Assembly (NCBI GenBank): GCA_963732775.1
Contig: CAVTAR010000004.1
Coordinates: forward strand, 124,001 to 188,000
DNA from: CAVRQM01 sp963732775
Lineage (GTDB): Bacteria > Pseudomonadota > Alphaproteobacteria > Acetobacterales > Acetobacteraceae
DNA: 64,000 nucleotides
Reading direction: 5' to 3'
Shown: piece after piece, positions 17,990 through 25,171 of the stretch
Layout: every line of letters begins with the position of its first letter
Position numbering within the stretch: the stretch's first letter is position 1
Position numbers and translations under genes: made by a program
The notes under the pieces: model-generated
The model's database searches: none
What the model saw: the letters and a program-made list of their open reading frames with translations, nothing else
What the model was told of the DNA's origin: nothing

Positions 17990-18079
17990 GCGCGACGTCG
18001 CACCGCGCCCGGGAGCGGTCGGCTGTCCTGGGCTCCTGAGGTCGACCCTGGAGCCTTGCAGCCGACCTCGGCGCGGCGA

Positions 18080-18155
18080 TGGTGGAGCTGAGCGGGATCG
18101 AACCGCTGACCTCCTCATTGCGAACGAGGCGCTCTCCCAACTGAGCTACAGCCCC
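18080..18155 (-). tRNA. tRNA-Ala (anticodon CGC)
   Basis: Read on the minus strand, a full cloverleaf forms: a 7-bp acceptor stem (GGGGCTG with CAGCTCC, one G-T pair), D stem GCTC/GAGC, anticodon stem CCTCG/TGAGG with loop TTCGCAA (anticodon CGC, decoding GCG), variable AGGTC, and T stem AGCGG/CCGCT with loop TTCGATC. The discriminator A and an encoded CCA complete 76 nt. It lies between the polysaccharide cluster and yggT, facing both. Confidence 0.97.
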
Positions 18156-18267
18156 GCCGCGCGCGCGGCGGAACATGCGGAGCAGGCCTTGCCGAGTCAA
18201 GGCGCGCCGGTTGCCGCCGCCCACGCGCGCCGATAGGGTGCGCCGCCGAATCCGACGGGAACCGACC

Positions 18268-18587
18268 TTGCTCAGCATCATCTACGAAGTCGCCCAGCGG
18301 GTGCTGAATCTGCTATCTGGTACGCCGTCATCCTCGCCGCCCTGGTGCAGACCCTGGTCTCGTTCGGCGTGCTCGACACCCGCAACCGGCTGGTCTGGGC
18401 GATCGGTGACTTCCTGTTCCGCATCACCGACCCGGTGCTGCGGCGCATCCGCCGCTTCGTGCCGTTCATCGGCGGCTTCGATCTCAGCTACATCGTGCTC
18501 CTCCTCCTCATCTGGGTCGCTCAAATGGTGCTCATGCGAGTGTCCTACGCGGTCGCGTTCGGCCGCGTTGACGGATTGTTCCTGTGA
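18268..18587 (+). pseudogene. YggT-family membrane protein, frameshifted
   Basis: YggT proteins are small inner-membrane proteins with two hydrophobic segments. From TTG 18268 the frame reads LLSIIYEVAQRVLNLL, then shifts near 18317. The second frame continues WYAVILAALVQTLVSFGVLDTRNRLVWAIGDFLFRITDPVLRRIRRFVP and GGFDLSYIVLLLLIW, the family hallmark. One missing base in CTGCTATCTGG (restoring CTG-CTG-ATC-TGG) would repair it, so the indel is opposite in sign to those in murJ. The stop overlaps the folD GTG start. The gene is either a recent mutant or contains a base-calling error. Confidence 0.8.
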
Positions 18588-19468
18588 GCGCGGCACTTGC
18601 CACCGCCACCTCCGGGGCCGCGCGGGTCATCGACGGCAAGGCCGCCGCCGAGGCGCTGCGCCAGGTGGTCGCCGCCCGCGTCGCCACGCTGGGCTTTCGC
18701 CCCGGCCTGACGGTGGTGCTGGTCGGCGAGGACGCGGCGAGCCAGGTCTACGTCCGCAACAAGGACCGCGCCGCCAACGCCGCCGGCATTGCCGCCCGCA
18801 CCCTGCGCCTGCCCGCCGAAACCACCGAGGCGGCGCTGCTGGCCACCGTCGCCGGGCTGAACGCCGACCCGGAGGTGGACGGCATTCTGGTGCAGTTGCC
18901 GCTTCCCTCGCACATCCACGCGCGCAAGGTGCTGGAGGCGATCGACCCGGACAAGGACGTGGACGGCTTCCACCCGGTGAACGTCGGGCGGCTCCACGAC
19001 GGCCTGGCGACGCTGGTGCCCTGCACGCCGTCGGGTTGCATGTTCCTGCTGGAGCAGTCCGGCGTCACCCTGCGCGGCGCGCGCGCGATCGTCCTGGGCC
19101 GTTCGGCAATCGTCGGCAAGCCGATGGCGGCCCTGCTGACGGCGGCCGACGCCACGGTCACGCTCGCCCATTCGCGCACCCGCGACCTGCCCGGCGAGTG
19201 CCGCCGCGCCGAGATCGTGGTCGCCGCCGTCGGCCGGCCGGAGATGGTGCGCGGCGACTGGATCGCCCCCGGCGCCATCGTCATCGACGTCGGCATCAAC
19301 CGGCTGGATGACGGCCGCCTGGTAGGCGACGTGGCGTACGCGGAAGCGGCGGCGCACGCCGGCGCCATCACGCCGGTGCCGGGCGGGGTCGGGCCCATGA
19401 CCATCGCCTGCCTGCTGCGCAACACGGTGCGCGCGGCCGAGGCGCGGCGAGGGTCGCTCCAGGCCTGA
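18584..19468 (+). CDS. folD: Bifunctional methylenetetrahydrofolate dehydrogenase/cyclohydrolase
   Basis: FolD interconverts 5,10-methylene-, methenyl- and 10-formyl-tetrahydrofolate. The 294-residue sequence contains the catalytic YVRNKDRAA (Tyr/Lys), DGILVQLPLP, DKDVDGFHPVN, the NADP-site GRSAIVGKPMAALL and the C-terminal TPVPGGVGPMTIA, so both activities look intact. The GTG start overlaps the yggT stop by 4 nt, a coupling that also supports yggT being expressed in this strain or its relatives. Confidence 0.97.
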   Translation: MSAALATATSGAARVIDGKAAAEALRQVVAARVATLGFRPGLTVVLVGEDAASQVYVRNKDRAANAAGIAARTLRLPAETTEAALLATVAGLNADPEVDGILVQLPLPSHIHARKVLEAIDPDKDVDGFHPVNVGRLHDGLATLVPCTPSGCMFLLEQSGVTLRGARAIVLGRSAIVGKPMAALLTAADATVTLAHSRTRDLPGECRRAEIVVAAVGRPEMVRGDWIAPGAIVIDVGINRLDDGRLVGDVAYAEAAAHAGAITPVPGGVGPMTIACLLRNTVRAAEARRGSLQA

Positions 19469-19759
19469 ACCCGGGCTCGCTCGACCTCCTCAGGTTGATC
19501 GCCGCCCAGGGAAGACCAGCCGAGCGATGATCGGTGGATTGCGCGGCATCGATCGAAGTCGGGCAACTCGGGGCGGCAGCTAGAGCAGCCCAGCGGCGCC
19601 GTGGACGCCCCGTTTGGCTGACAAGGCCGTGGCCTCGAACATCTCCATCCCTCACCGTGACCCTTGATCCTGAGCCGCACCCGACGGTGCCATACCCGCG
19701 TCGCTCGGCGCCGACGGCGTCAGGGCCGCATCGGCTCGCCGCGATGGCGAAGCCCCGGC
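19469..19759. other. Intergenic stretch between convergent folD and antiporter genes
   Basis: About 290 bp without a recognisable gene. The base composition is slightly less GC-rich than the flanking coding DNA, and no frame shows a convincing protein. No strong hairpin with a T-tract was found. It separates two convergent genes and may simply hold both 3' ends. Confidence 0.5.
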
Positions 19760-21322
19760 CTACGCCTGCTCCGCCAGCCGTATCGCCGCCTCCACCTCGG
19801 CAAGGTCGAGTTCCTCCTCGACCCGGCGGAACGCGGCGTCGCCGATCGCCTCGCGGGCGCGCAGGTCCATCAATGCCGCGCGCTCGGCGTCGACCGCGCC
19901 GCGGCGCGCGAGCGCGAGGTCGGGACGGTCGGCAGCGTGCTCGCCCGACTCGGCGCGGTGGATGCGCGCCGCATAGTCGCGCCGCAGCGTCGCATACTCC
20001 GGGCCGTCCCCGTCGAGCGCCCGGAGCGCCGCCCGCGCCGTGGCCGCGCGGGCGAGGCGGACCTCGTTGCCGACGCTGCCGTCGTCGGCCAGATGCAGGC
20101 GGGAGAGCAGCGCCGGCAGGGTGAGCCCCTGGAGCGCCAGGGTCGCCAGCACCACCGCGAACGCGGCGAACACCAGCAAGTCGCGATACGGCAGCGCGCC
20201 CTGGCCGGCGCGCTCCGGCAAGGCGAGCGCGGTGGCGAGCGTCACGATGCCGCGCATGCCGCACCATGCGACCAGCGCGCCGGAGCGGTGGCTCGGCAGC
20301 ATCATCGGCCGGCGCGTCGAGACGCCGAACAGCCGGTTCTTCAGCAGGATACCGCTGATGTACGTCTCCACCCAGGCGAACCGGACCACCACGACGGTGG
20401 CGCAGATCGCGGCGGCGAAGGCCAGATAGGCACCGAGATGCCCGTCGATGCGGTGCAGGATGCCGCGCAGTTGCAGCCCGACCAGGATGAACGCCAGCAC
20501 GTTCAGCCCGAACACCGCCACCTCCCACACCGAGAACGCGGTGAGCCGCAGGCGCGCGGCACTGTGGCGCGGCGCGTGCTGGGCGATGGTGAGGCCGTAG
20601 GTGACGGTGGTGATCACCGCCGACAGCCCGAGCCGGTCGGCCAGCAGCCAGACGCCGAAGCAGCCCAGGAACTGCAGCAGGATGTTGACCGCCATGTCGT
20701 CCACCCGGCGGGTCAGCCGCATGTAGGCGCGGGCGAGCAGGTAGCCGGCGGCGACCCCGCCCACGCTGGTCAGCAGAAACAGCGGCGCCGCCCGGGTCCA
20801 GGACAAGCTGCCCGAGACGGCGGCGCCGATGGCCAGCCGCCAGATCAGCAGCGCGGTCGCGTCGTTCAGCAGGCTCTCGCCCTCCAGCACCACCAGCACG
20901 CGATGCGGCGGCGCCAGGCGGCGCAGCACGGCGGTCGCCGCCGCCGCGTCGGGCGGCGAGACGGTGGCCCCGAGCGCCACCGCGATCGGCCACGGCATGT
21001 CCGGCACCAGCCAGCGGGCGACCACGGCGACGACCGCGGTGGTGACGCAGACGAGCAGCACCGACAGCGAGGCGACCGGCCGCCAGTTGTCGCGCAGGTC
21101 GCGCAGCGAGGTGTCGTATGCGGCGTCGAGCAGCACCGGGGCGACCAGCAGGGCGAGCGCCAGCGCCGGGTCGAGCGCCACCTCCGGCACGCCCGGCACC
21201 AGGGCGAGCCCGGCCCCGGCGATGGCGAGCAGCGCCGGGTACGGCAGGCCGAGCCGCCCGGCGAGCAGCGAGAGCAGGCAGCCGCCGGTCAGCAGCGCGA
21301 TGACGAGCTGGAAGATGGCCAT
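19760..21322 (-). CDS. Na+/H+ antiporter, CPA1 family
   Basis: A 520-residue polytopic membrane protein with about twelve hydrophobic segments. The transport-core motifs are ALGATVSPPDAAAATAVLRRL (the Asp-containing half-helix region) and LEGESLLNDATALLIWRLA (the ND pair of CPA1 exchangers), followed by GMRGIVTLATALALP. The last 120 residues are hydrophilic and helical (VRLARAATARAALRAL to the end), the cytoplasmic regulatory tail of NhaP-type exchangers. It should exchange Na+ or K+ for protons. It is monocistronic, starting at ATG 21322. Confidence 0.9.
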   Translation of the reverse strand: MAIFQLVIALLTGGCLLSLLAGRLGLPYPALLAIAGAGLALVPGVPEVALDPALALALLVAPVLLDAAYDTSLRDLRDNWRPVASLSVLLVCVTTAVVAVVARWLVPDMPWPIAVALGATVSPPDAAAATAVLRRLAPPHRVLVVLEGESLLNDATALLIWRLAIGAAVSGSLSWTRAAPLFLLTSVGGVAAGYLLARAYMRLTRRVDDMAVNILLQFLGCFGVWLLADRLGLSAVITTVTYGLTIAQHAPRHSAARLRLTAFSVWEVAVFGLNVLAFILVGLQLRGILHRIDGHLGAYLAFAAAICATVVVVRFAWVETYISGILLKNRLFGVSTRRPMMLPSHRSGALVAWCGMRGIVTLATALALPERAGQGALPYRDLLVFAAFAVVLATLALQGLTLPALLSRLHLADDGSVGNEVRLARAATARAALRALDGDGPEYATLRRDYAARIHRAESGEHAADRPDLALARRGAVDAERAALMDLRAREAIGDAAFRRVEEELDLAEVEAAIRLAEQA

Positions 21323-21385
21323 GGGCGCAGTGTGCCGCGGGACCGCCGGGCCGCAAGCCCCGGGCGCCCGCCGCTCGCGGGACCG

Positions 21386-21949
21386 TCAGCTCCCGGCGTA
21401 GAACTCCGCGATGGCGACCGCGATGCCCGGCGGGTCGAGCGTGACGACACCGTCCGACAGCAGGCGCGTCTCGATGCCCGCGCCGGCGCGGCGGTGGTGG
21501 ACCACGCTGCGCCGGCGGGTCTGCACGATTAGGTAATGCTGGATGGAGGGCACCAGGAAGTAGTCGGCGAGCTTGCCGCCGGTGTCGACCGAGCGCGTAG
21601 ACCGCGACAGCACCTCCACGACCACCAACGGGCTGGCGACCGTCACCGCCTCCGGGTCGTTGCGCGGGCCGCAGTTCACCACCGCATCGGGCTCGTAGTC
21701 GGTGTGCTCACCGACCTCCACGGTCATGCCGTCCGGCAGCGCCTCGCACGGCACGCCCGCTTGGGCCACGGCACGCTCAAGCGCCTGCCACACACGCGCC
21801 TTGACGCGGGCGTGGGCGGTGCGCTCGGCGGACATCCGCACCGGCAAGCCGTCTACGCGCTCGAAGCGCCCGGGCTGCTGCAGCGACCAGAGGCGGAACA
21901 TCTCGCGCGACATGGCGGGCGGGGCGCCGGAACCATCTTCGGACGGCAT
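21386..21949 (-). CDS. Uma2-family (DUF820) PD-(D/E)XK nuclease-fold protein
   Basis: The 187-residue product matches the Uma2 family: TAHARVKARVWQALE, the putative active-site segment YEPDAVVNCG, LVVVEVLSRSTRSVDTGGKLADYFLVP and YLIVQTRRRSVVHHRR. Uma2 proteins have a restriction-endonuclease fold with a PD...ExK-like constellation, here D in EPDAVV and E in VVVEVLS with K in GGKLADY. Their biological role is unsettled. The ATG at 21949 is chosen for length and position; the frame is open further upstream but without homology. It is divergent from the next gene. Confidence 0.85.
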   Translation of the reverse strand: MPSEDGSGAPPAMSREMFRLWSLQQPGRFERVDGLPVRMSAERTAHARVKARVWQALERAVAQAGVPCEALPDGMTVEVGEHTDYEPDAVVNCGPRNDPEAVTVASPLVVVEVLSRSTRSVDTGGKLADYFLVPSIQHYLIVQTRRRSVVHHRRAGAGIETRLLSDGVVTLDPPGIAVAIAEFYAGS

Positions 21950-22030
21950 CGGACGCCTCGCCTCGGTCGGGAGCGACGCTACCACGCCCCGAGCCCTCGC
22001 GCATCCATGCCCGGCCCCGGAGGGATGTCC

Positions 22031-22058
22031 TGAACACCCCGTGACCGGGGGGTATTCA
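22031..22058. promoter_or_regulatory. Imperfect inverted repeat between divergent genes
   Basis: TGAACACCCC and GGGGGGTATTCA flank a short centre (GTGACC). The outer arms TGAA/TTCA and the C-run/G-run pair in near-perfect dyad symmetry. It lies in the 159-bp gap between the Uma2 gene (start 21949, minus) and the gene starting at 22109 (plus), where an operator or a hairpin in a 5' leader would both fit. No known regulator site was recognised. Confidence 0.3.
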
Positions 22059-22108
22059 CGGTTTCGTGAGTAGTCGCGCCCTGGCGAACCCGTCAGTGTC
22101 GTTCGTGC

Positions 22109-23314
22109 ATGAACGGACCCTCCCACAGCCCTGCCGAGACGGCGGCGAACTTCGCGGGGCTGGTGGGCAGCCGCTTCTGGGCCGCGCGCATGGCCGAACT
22201 GGAGCGCGGGTGCGGCGCCGGGCAGCGGACCAGCCGGGCGATCGTGCAGCGCTACGGCATCGAGATCGCGCTGGAACGCCTGCGCCGGGTCGGGCGCAAC
22301 AGCGAGCCCTCGCCGCAGGAGCGCGTGGCGGCCGCGCTGGCCGAGGAGGTGTGCGCCGCCTCGCAATGGCTGCAGGCGGCCGGCCGCAAGCGGCTGCGTG
22401 CCGGGCTGCTGATGGCCCTGCAGGGCGGCGCCTCGCTGGTGCCGCTGTTCCACCTCGCCCGCACCGCCCGGCTGCAGCGCGGCCGCGGCTTCGAGGTGGA
22501 CTATGCCGGCTTCGCCGAGGCGGCGCCGTTCGACCTGCTGGTGGCGCGCGACGGCGCCGAGGCGGAGATCGTCTGCGACGTGGTCTCGGCCGAGGCCGGG
22601 CGCGACCTGCATCGCGGCGCCTGGGTGCGCCTCGTCGACCGCGTCGACCCCGACCTGCAGACCTGGCTCGCCGCCCACCCCGGCCGCTATTTGCTGAAGA
22701 TGACGCTGCCGAAGGGCCTGCGCGCGGGCCCGGAGGGCGACGACCGGCTCGCCACGCTGCATGGGCGCATCCGCGACATGCTGGTGGGCCAGCGCCGCGC
22801 CGACCACGACGAGGCGGCGGTGCTGCGGCTCGACCCGCTGATGCTGGCCGGCTCGCAGGCCGACGAGCTGGGGCTGATGCGCTGGCTGCGGCGCGAGTTC
22901 GGCCACGAGGCGCACCTCGCCGTCACGGTCGCGGCGCAGGGCGTGTTCGTGATGGCGGCGCGCGCCGGCCGCGAGGACAGCGTGGCGGTCGCGGTGCGCG
23001 AGCGGCTGGCGGCGCTCGCGCCGGTGCGGCTGTCCGGCACGCGGCCCGGCATCCTGGCGATGCTGGTGGACGACACCGACCGCGCGGAATGGACCCATCT
23101 GTGCGACCGGCTGATCCTGGAGGGCGAGGCGCGGCAGTTCCTGACCCGGCCCGAGGCGCGCGGCGTGGTCGCCGTCACCTGCACGTCGCGCCTCGACCTG
23201 CTGGCCGAGGCCGCGAGCCAGGACGGCGACGAGGGGGAGCTGCGGTTCCGCAACGCGGCGCACCCGCTGGCCAAGGCGCCCGGCCTGGCACCGGCCGTGC
23301 TGTCGACGAATTGA
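22109..23314 (+). CDS. Conserved hypothetical protein, possibly a degenerate PD-(D/E)XK fold
   Basis: 401 residues, not assigned to a family I can name with confidence. The N-terminal third is helical (YGIEIALERLRRVGRNSEPSPQ, VAAALAEEV). A middle segment, FDLLVARDGAEAEIVCDVVSAEAGR, has the D...E-x-C-x layout of PD-(D/E)XK proteins, in which the last residue would be Lys in an active enzyme; here it is Asp. The remainder has regular alpha/beta character (YLLKMTLPKGL, LAVTVAAQGVFVMA, GILAMLVDDT). No signal peptide or membrane segment is seen. It starts at ATG 22109, divergent from the Uma2 gene. Confidence 0.65.
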   Translation: MNGPSHSPAETAANFAGLVGSRFWAARMAELERGCGAGQRTSRAIVQRYGIEIALERLRRVGRNSEPSPQERVAAALAEEVCAASQWLQAAGRKRLRAGLLMALQGGASLVPLFHLARTARLQRGRGFEVDYAGFAEAAPFDLLVARDGAEAEIVCDVVSAEAGRDLHRGAWVRLVDRVDPDLQTWLAAHPGRYLLKMTLPKGLRAGPEGDDRLATLHGRIRDMLVGQRRADHDEAAVLRLDPLMLAGSQADELGLMRWLRREFGHEAHLAVTVAAQGVFVMAARAGREDSVAVAVRERLAALAPVRLSGTRPGILAMLVDDTDRAEWTHLCDRLILEGEARQFLTRPEARGVVAVTCTSRLDLLAEAASQDGDEGELRFRNAAHPLAKAPGLAPAVLSTN

Positions 23315-23430
23315 TCGTGCGCCGCGGGCTGCGCCGCTGCTTCGGCCCCGAACCGTCACGGCGTTGCCACGTTCCTGCCTGCTGATACCGCAGCACCGTT
23401 GACGCGCAGCACCGTGGGCCAGGGACCGCC

Positions 23431-23583
23431 ATGAGCCAAGCCGATTACGACCGCAAGCTCGACGAACTCGACCGGCTGCTGAACGACCCCGACGTGCCGA
23501 TGGAGCCGGACCGGGTCTGGGCGCTGCTGGCCGAGGTCGCCGGGCGCGACCTCGCCGGCTGGCAGCAGGCGGCGGCCGACTAG
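23431..23583 (+). CDS. Small acidic conserved hypothetical protein (50 residues)
   Basis: A short gene starting ATG 23431, preceded by a purine-rich AGGGA about 7 bp upstream. The product, MSQADYDRKLDELDRLLNDP followed by a DRVWALLAEV helix, is strongly acidic and helical and has coding-like third-position GC. I recall similar 50-residue proteins next to tlyA in related genomes, but have no functional assignment. Its TAG stop and the TlyA TAG stop on the other strand share the palindrome CTAG (23580-23583). Confidence 0.6.
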   Translation: MSQADYDRKLDELDRLLNDPDVPMEPDRVWALLAEVAGRDLAGWQQAAAD

Positions 23584-24323
23584 CCGCCGCGCCGCGCCGC
23601 GATCAGGAACTCGCGGTTGCCCTCTGGCCCGGTGAGCGGGCTCTCGACGATCCCCAGCACCGCCCAGCCCTGCCGCGCCGACCACCAGGCGGAGACCTCG
23701 TCGCACACCCGCGCGTGAACCGCCGGGTCGCGCACCACGCCGCCCTTGCCCACCGCGCCTGGGCCGGCCTCGAACTGCGGCTTGATCAGCGCCACCGCCC
23801 AGGCGCCCGGCGCGCACAGCGCGAGCGGCGCCGGCAGCAGCGTCGCCAGCCCGATGAAGCTCGCGTCGCACACCAGCGCCTGCACCGGCTCGCCGACCGC
23901 CTCGGGCGCCAGGTGGCGCGCGTTGGTCCGCTCGCGCACCACCACGCGCGGGTCGGCGCGCAGCTTCCAGGCGAGCTGGCCGTGGCCCACGTCCACCGCA
24001 TGGACCCGCGCGGCGCCGCGCGACAGCAGCACGTCGGTGAAGCCGCCGGTCGACGCCCCCACGTCGAGGCAGATGCGTCCGGCCGGATCCAGCCCGAATT
24101 GGTCGAGCGCGTGCGCGAGCTTGACGCCGCCGCGCGACACCCAGGGGTGGTCCTGGCCGCGCACCTGCAACCCGGCCCCCTCGGGCAGCGCCTCGCCGGC
24201 CTTGTCCACCCGCCGCTCGCCCGCGAACACCTTTCCCGCCAGGATCAGCGCCTGGCCGCGTGCCCGGCTCTCGACCAGGCCCAGCTCCACGAGGCGCTGG
24301 TCGGCGCGGATGCGCGCGGCCAC
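23580..24323 (-). CDS. TlyA-family rRNA (cytidine-2'-O)-methyltransferase
   Basis: 247 residues with an N-terminal S4 RNA-binding domain (RADQRLVELGLVESRARGQALILAGKVF) and a C-terminal RrmJ-type methyltransferase (CLDVGASTGGFTDVLL as motif I, then ALVCDASFIGLATLLP and ALIKPQFEAGPG with the catalytic K and E). TlyA proteins 2'-O-methylate 16S and 23S rRNA; they are also annotated as haemolysin A. The GTG at 24323 is 3 bp from the rsmA stop, so tlyA is the downstream gene of an rsmA-tlyA pair. Confidence 0.92.
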   Translation of the reverse strand: MAARIRADQRLVELGLVESRARGQALILAGKVFAGERRVDKAGEALPEGAGLQVRGQDHPWVSRGGVKLAHALDQFGLDPAGRICLDVGASTGGFTDVLLSRGAARVHAVDVGHGQLAWKLRADPRVVVRERTNARHLAPEAVGEPVQALVCDASFIGLATLLPAPLALCAPGAWAVALIKPQFEAGPGAVGKGGVVRDPAVHARVCDEVSAWWSARQGWAVLGIVESPLTGPEGNREFLIAARRGG

Positions 24324-24325
24324 GG

Positions 24326-25168
24326 CTACGCCAGCGCCTCGGCGAGGCGGGCGAACTCGGCGACGCTCAGCGTCTCGGCCCGGCGCGTGGGCGCGATGCC
24401 GACCCGGCCCAGCAGCGCCTCGCCGCCCAGGCCGCGCAGCGACCCGCGCAGCATCTTGCGGCGCTGGCCAAAGGCGGCCGCCGTCAGCCGCTCCATCGCC
24501 GCCACCAGCGCCGGCGCCGGCTGCACCGGGTGCGGCACCAGTGCCACCACCGCGGACCACACCTTCGGCGGCGGCGTGAACGCCTCGGGCGGGATGCGGA
24601 AGCACAGCTCGGCGGCGCACACGAACTGCGCCAGCACCGACAGCCGCCCGTAGGCCGGGGTGTCCGGGGCGGCGGCGATGCGCTCGGCCACCTCGAGCTG
24701 GAACATCAGGGTGAACCGCTCCCAGCGCGCCGCCTGGCGCAGCAGCGCCACCAGCAGCGGCGAGGCGACGTTGTACGGCAGGTTGGCCACCACCTGCCGC
24801 GGCTCCGGGGCGAGCCCGGCGAGGTCGAGCGCCAGCGCGTCGGCCTCGACCACCCGCAGCCGCGCCGGGAACTCCTGCCCCAGCGCGCCCAGCGCGGCGA
24901 CGGCCCGCGGGTCCAGCTCGACGGCGGCGACGCTCGCGGCCGGGCCGTCGAGCAGGGCGCGGGTCAGGCCGCCGGGACCGGGGCCGACCTCCACCACGTG
25001 CCGCCCGGCGAGCGGCCCGGCCTGGCGCGCGACGCGGGCGCACAAATTGGCGTCGAACAGGAAGTGCTGGCCGAGCGCGTGCCGCGCCGCGAGCCCGAAG
25101 CGCGACACGACGTCCCGCAGCGGCGGCCGCGACGTGGTAGGCTGATCGGGATGCTCGATTCCGGACAC
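24326..25168 (-). CDS. rsmA: 16S rRNA dimethyladenosine transferase RsmA (KsgA)
   Basis: KsgA dimethylates A1518 and A1519 of 16S rRNA. The sequence has ARHALGQHFLFDANL, motif I VVEVGPGPGGLTRALL, VVANLPYNVASPLLVALL (the NLPY catalytic motif), FQLEVAERIAA and FTPPPKVWSAVV. The start is uncertain. The GTG at 25168 keeps PPLRDVVSRFGLAA, which resembles the usual alphaproteobacterial N-terminus; the GTG at 25108 gives a shorter 260-residue protein. With the longer start the gene abuts divergent mutL almost directly, leaving no room for a separate promoter region. Confidence 0.94.
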   Translation of the reverse strand: MSGIEHPDQPTTSRPPLRDVVSRFGLAARHALGQHFLFDANLCARVARQAGPLAGRHVVEVGPGPGGLTRALLDGPAASVAAVELDPRAVAALGALGQEFPARLRVVEADALALDLAGLAPEPRQVVANLPYNVASPLLVALLRQAARWERFTLMFQLEVAERIAAAPDTPAYGRLSVLAQFVCAAELCFRIPPEAFTPPPKVWSAVVALVPHPVQPAPALVAAMERLTAAAFGQRRKMLRGSLRGLGGEALLGRVGIAPTRRAETLSVAEFARLAEALA

Positions 25169-25171
25169 GGC

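Noticed and set aside
19469..19759. Possible minus-strand extension of a small gene in the intergenic stretch
   Set aside because: The only open frame there has no recognisable start context, no motif and a composition unlike neighbouring genes.
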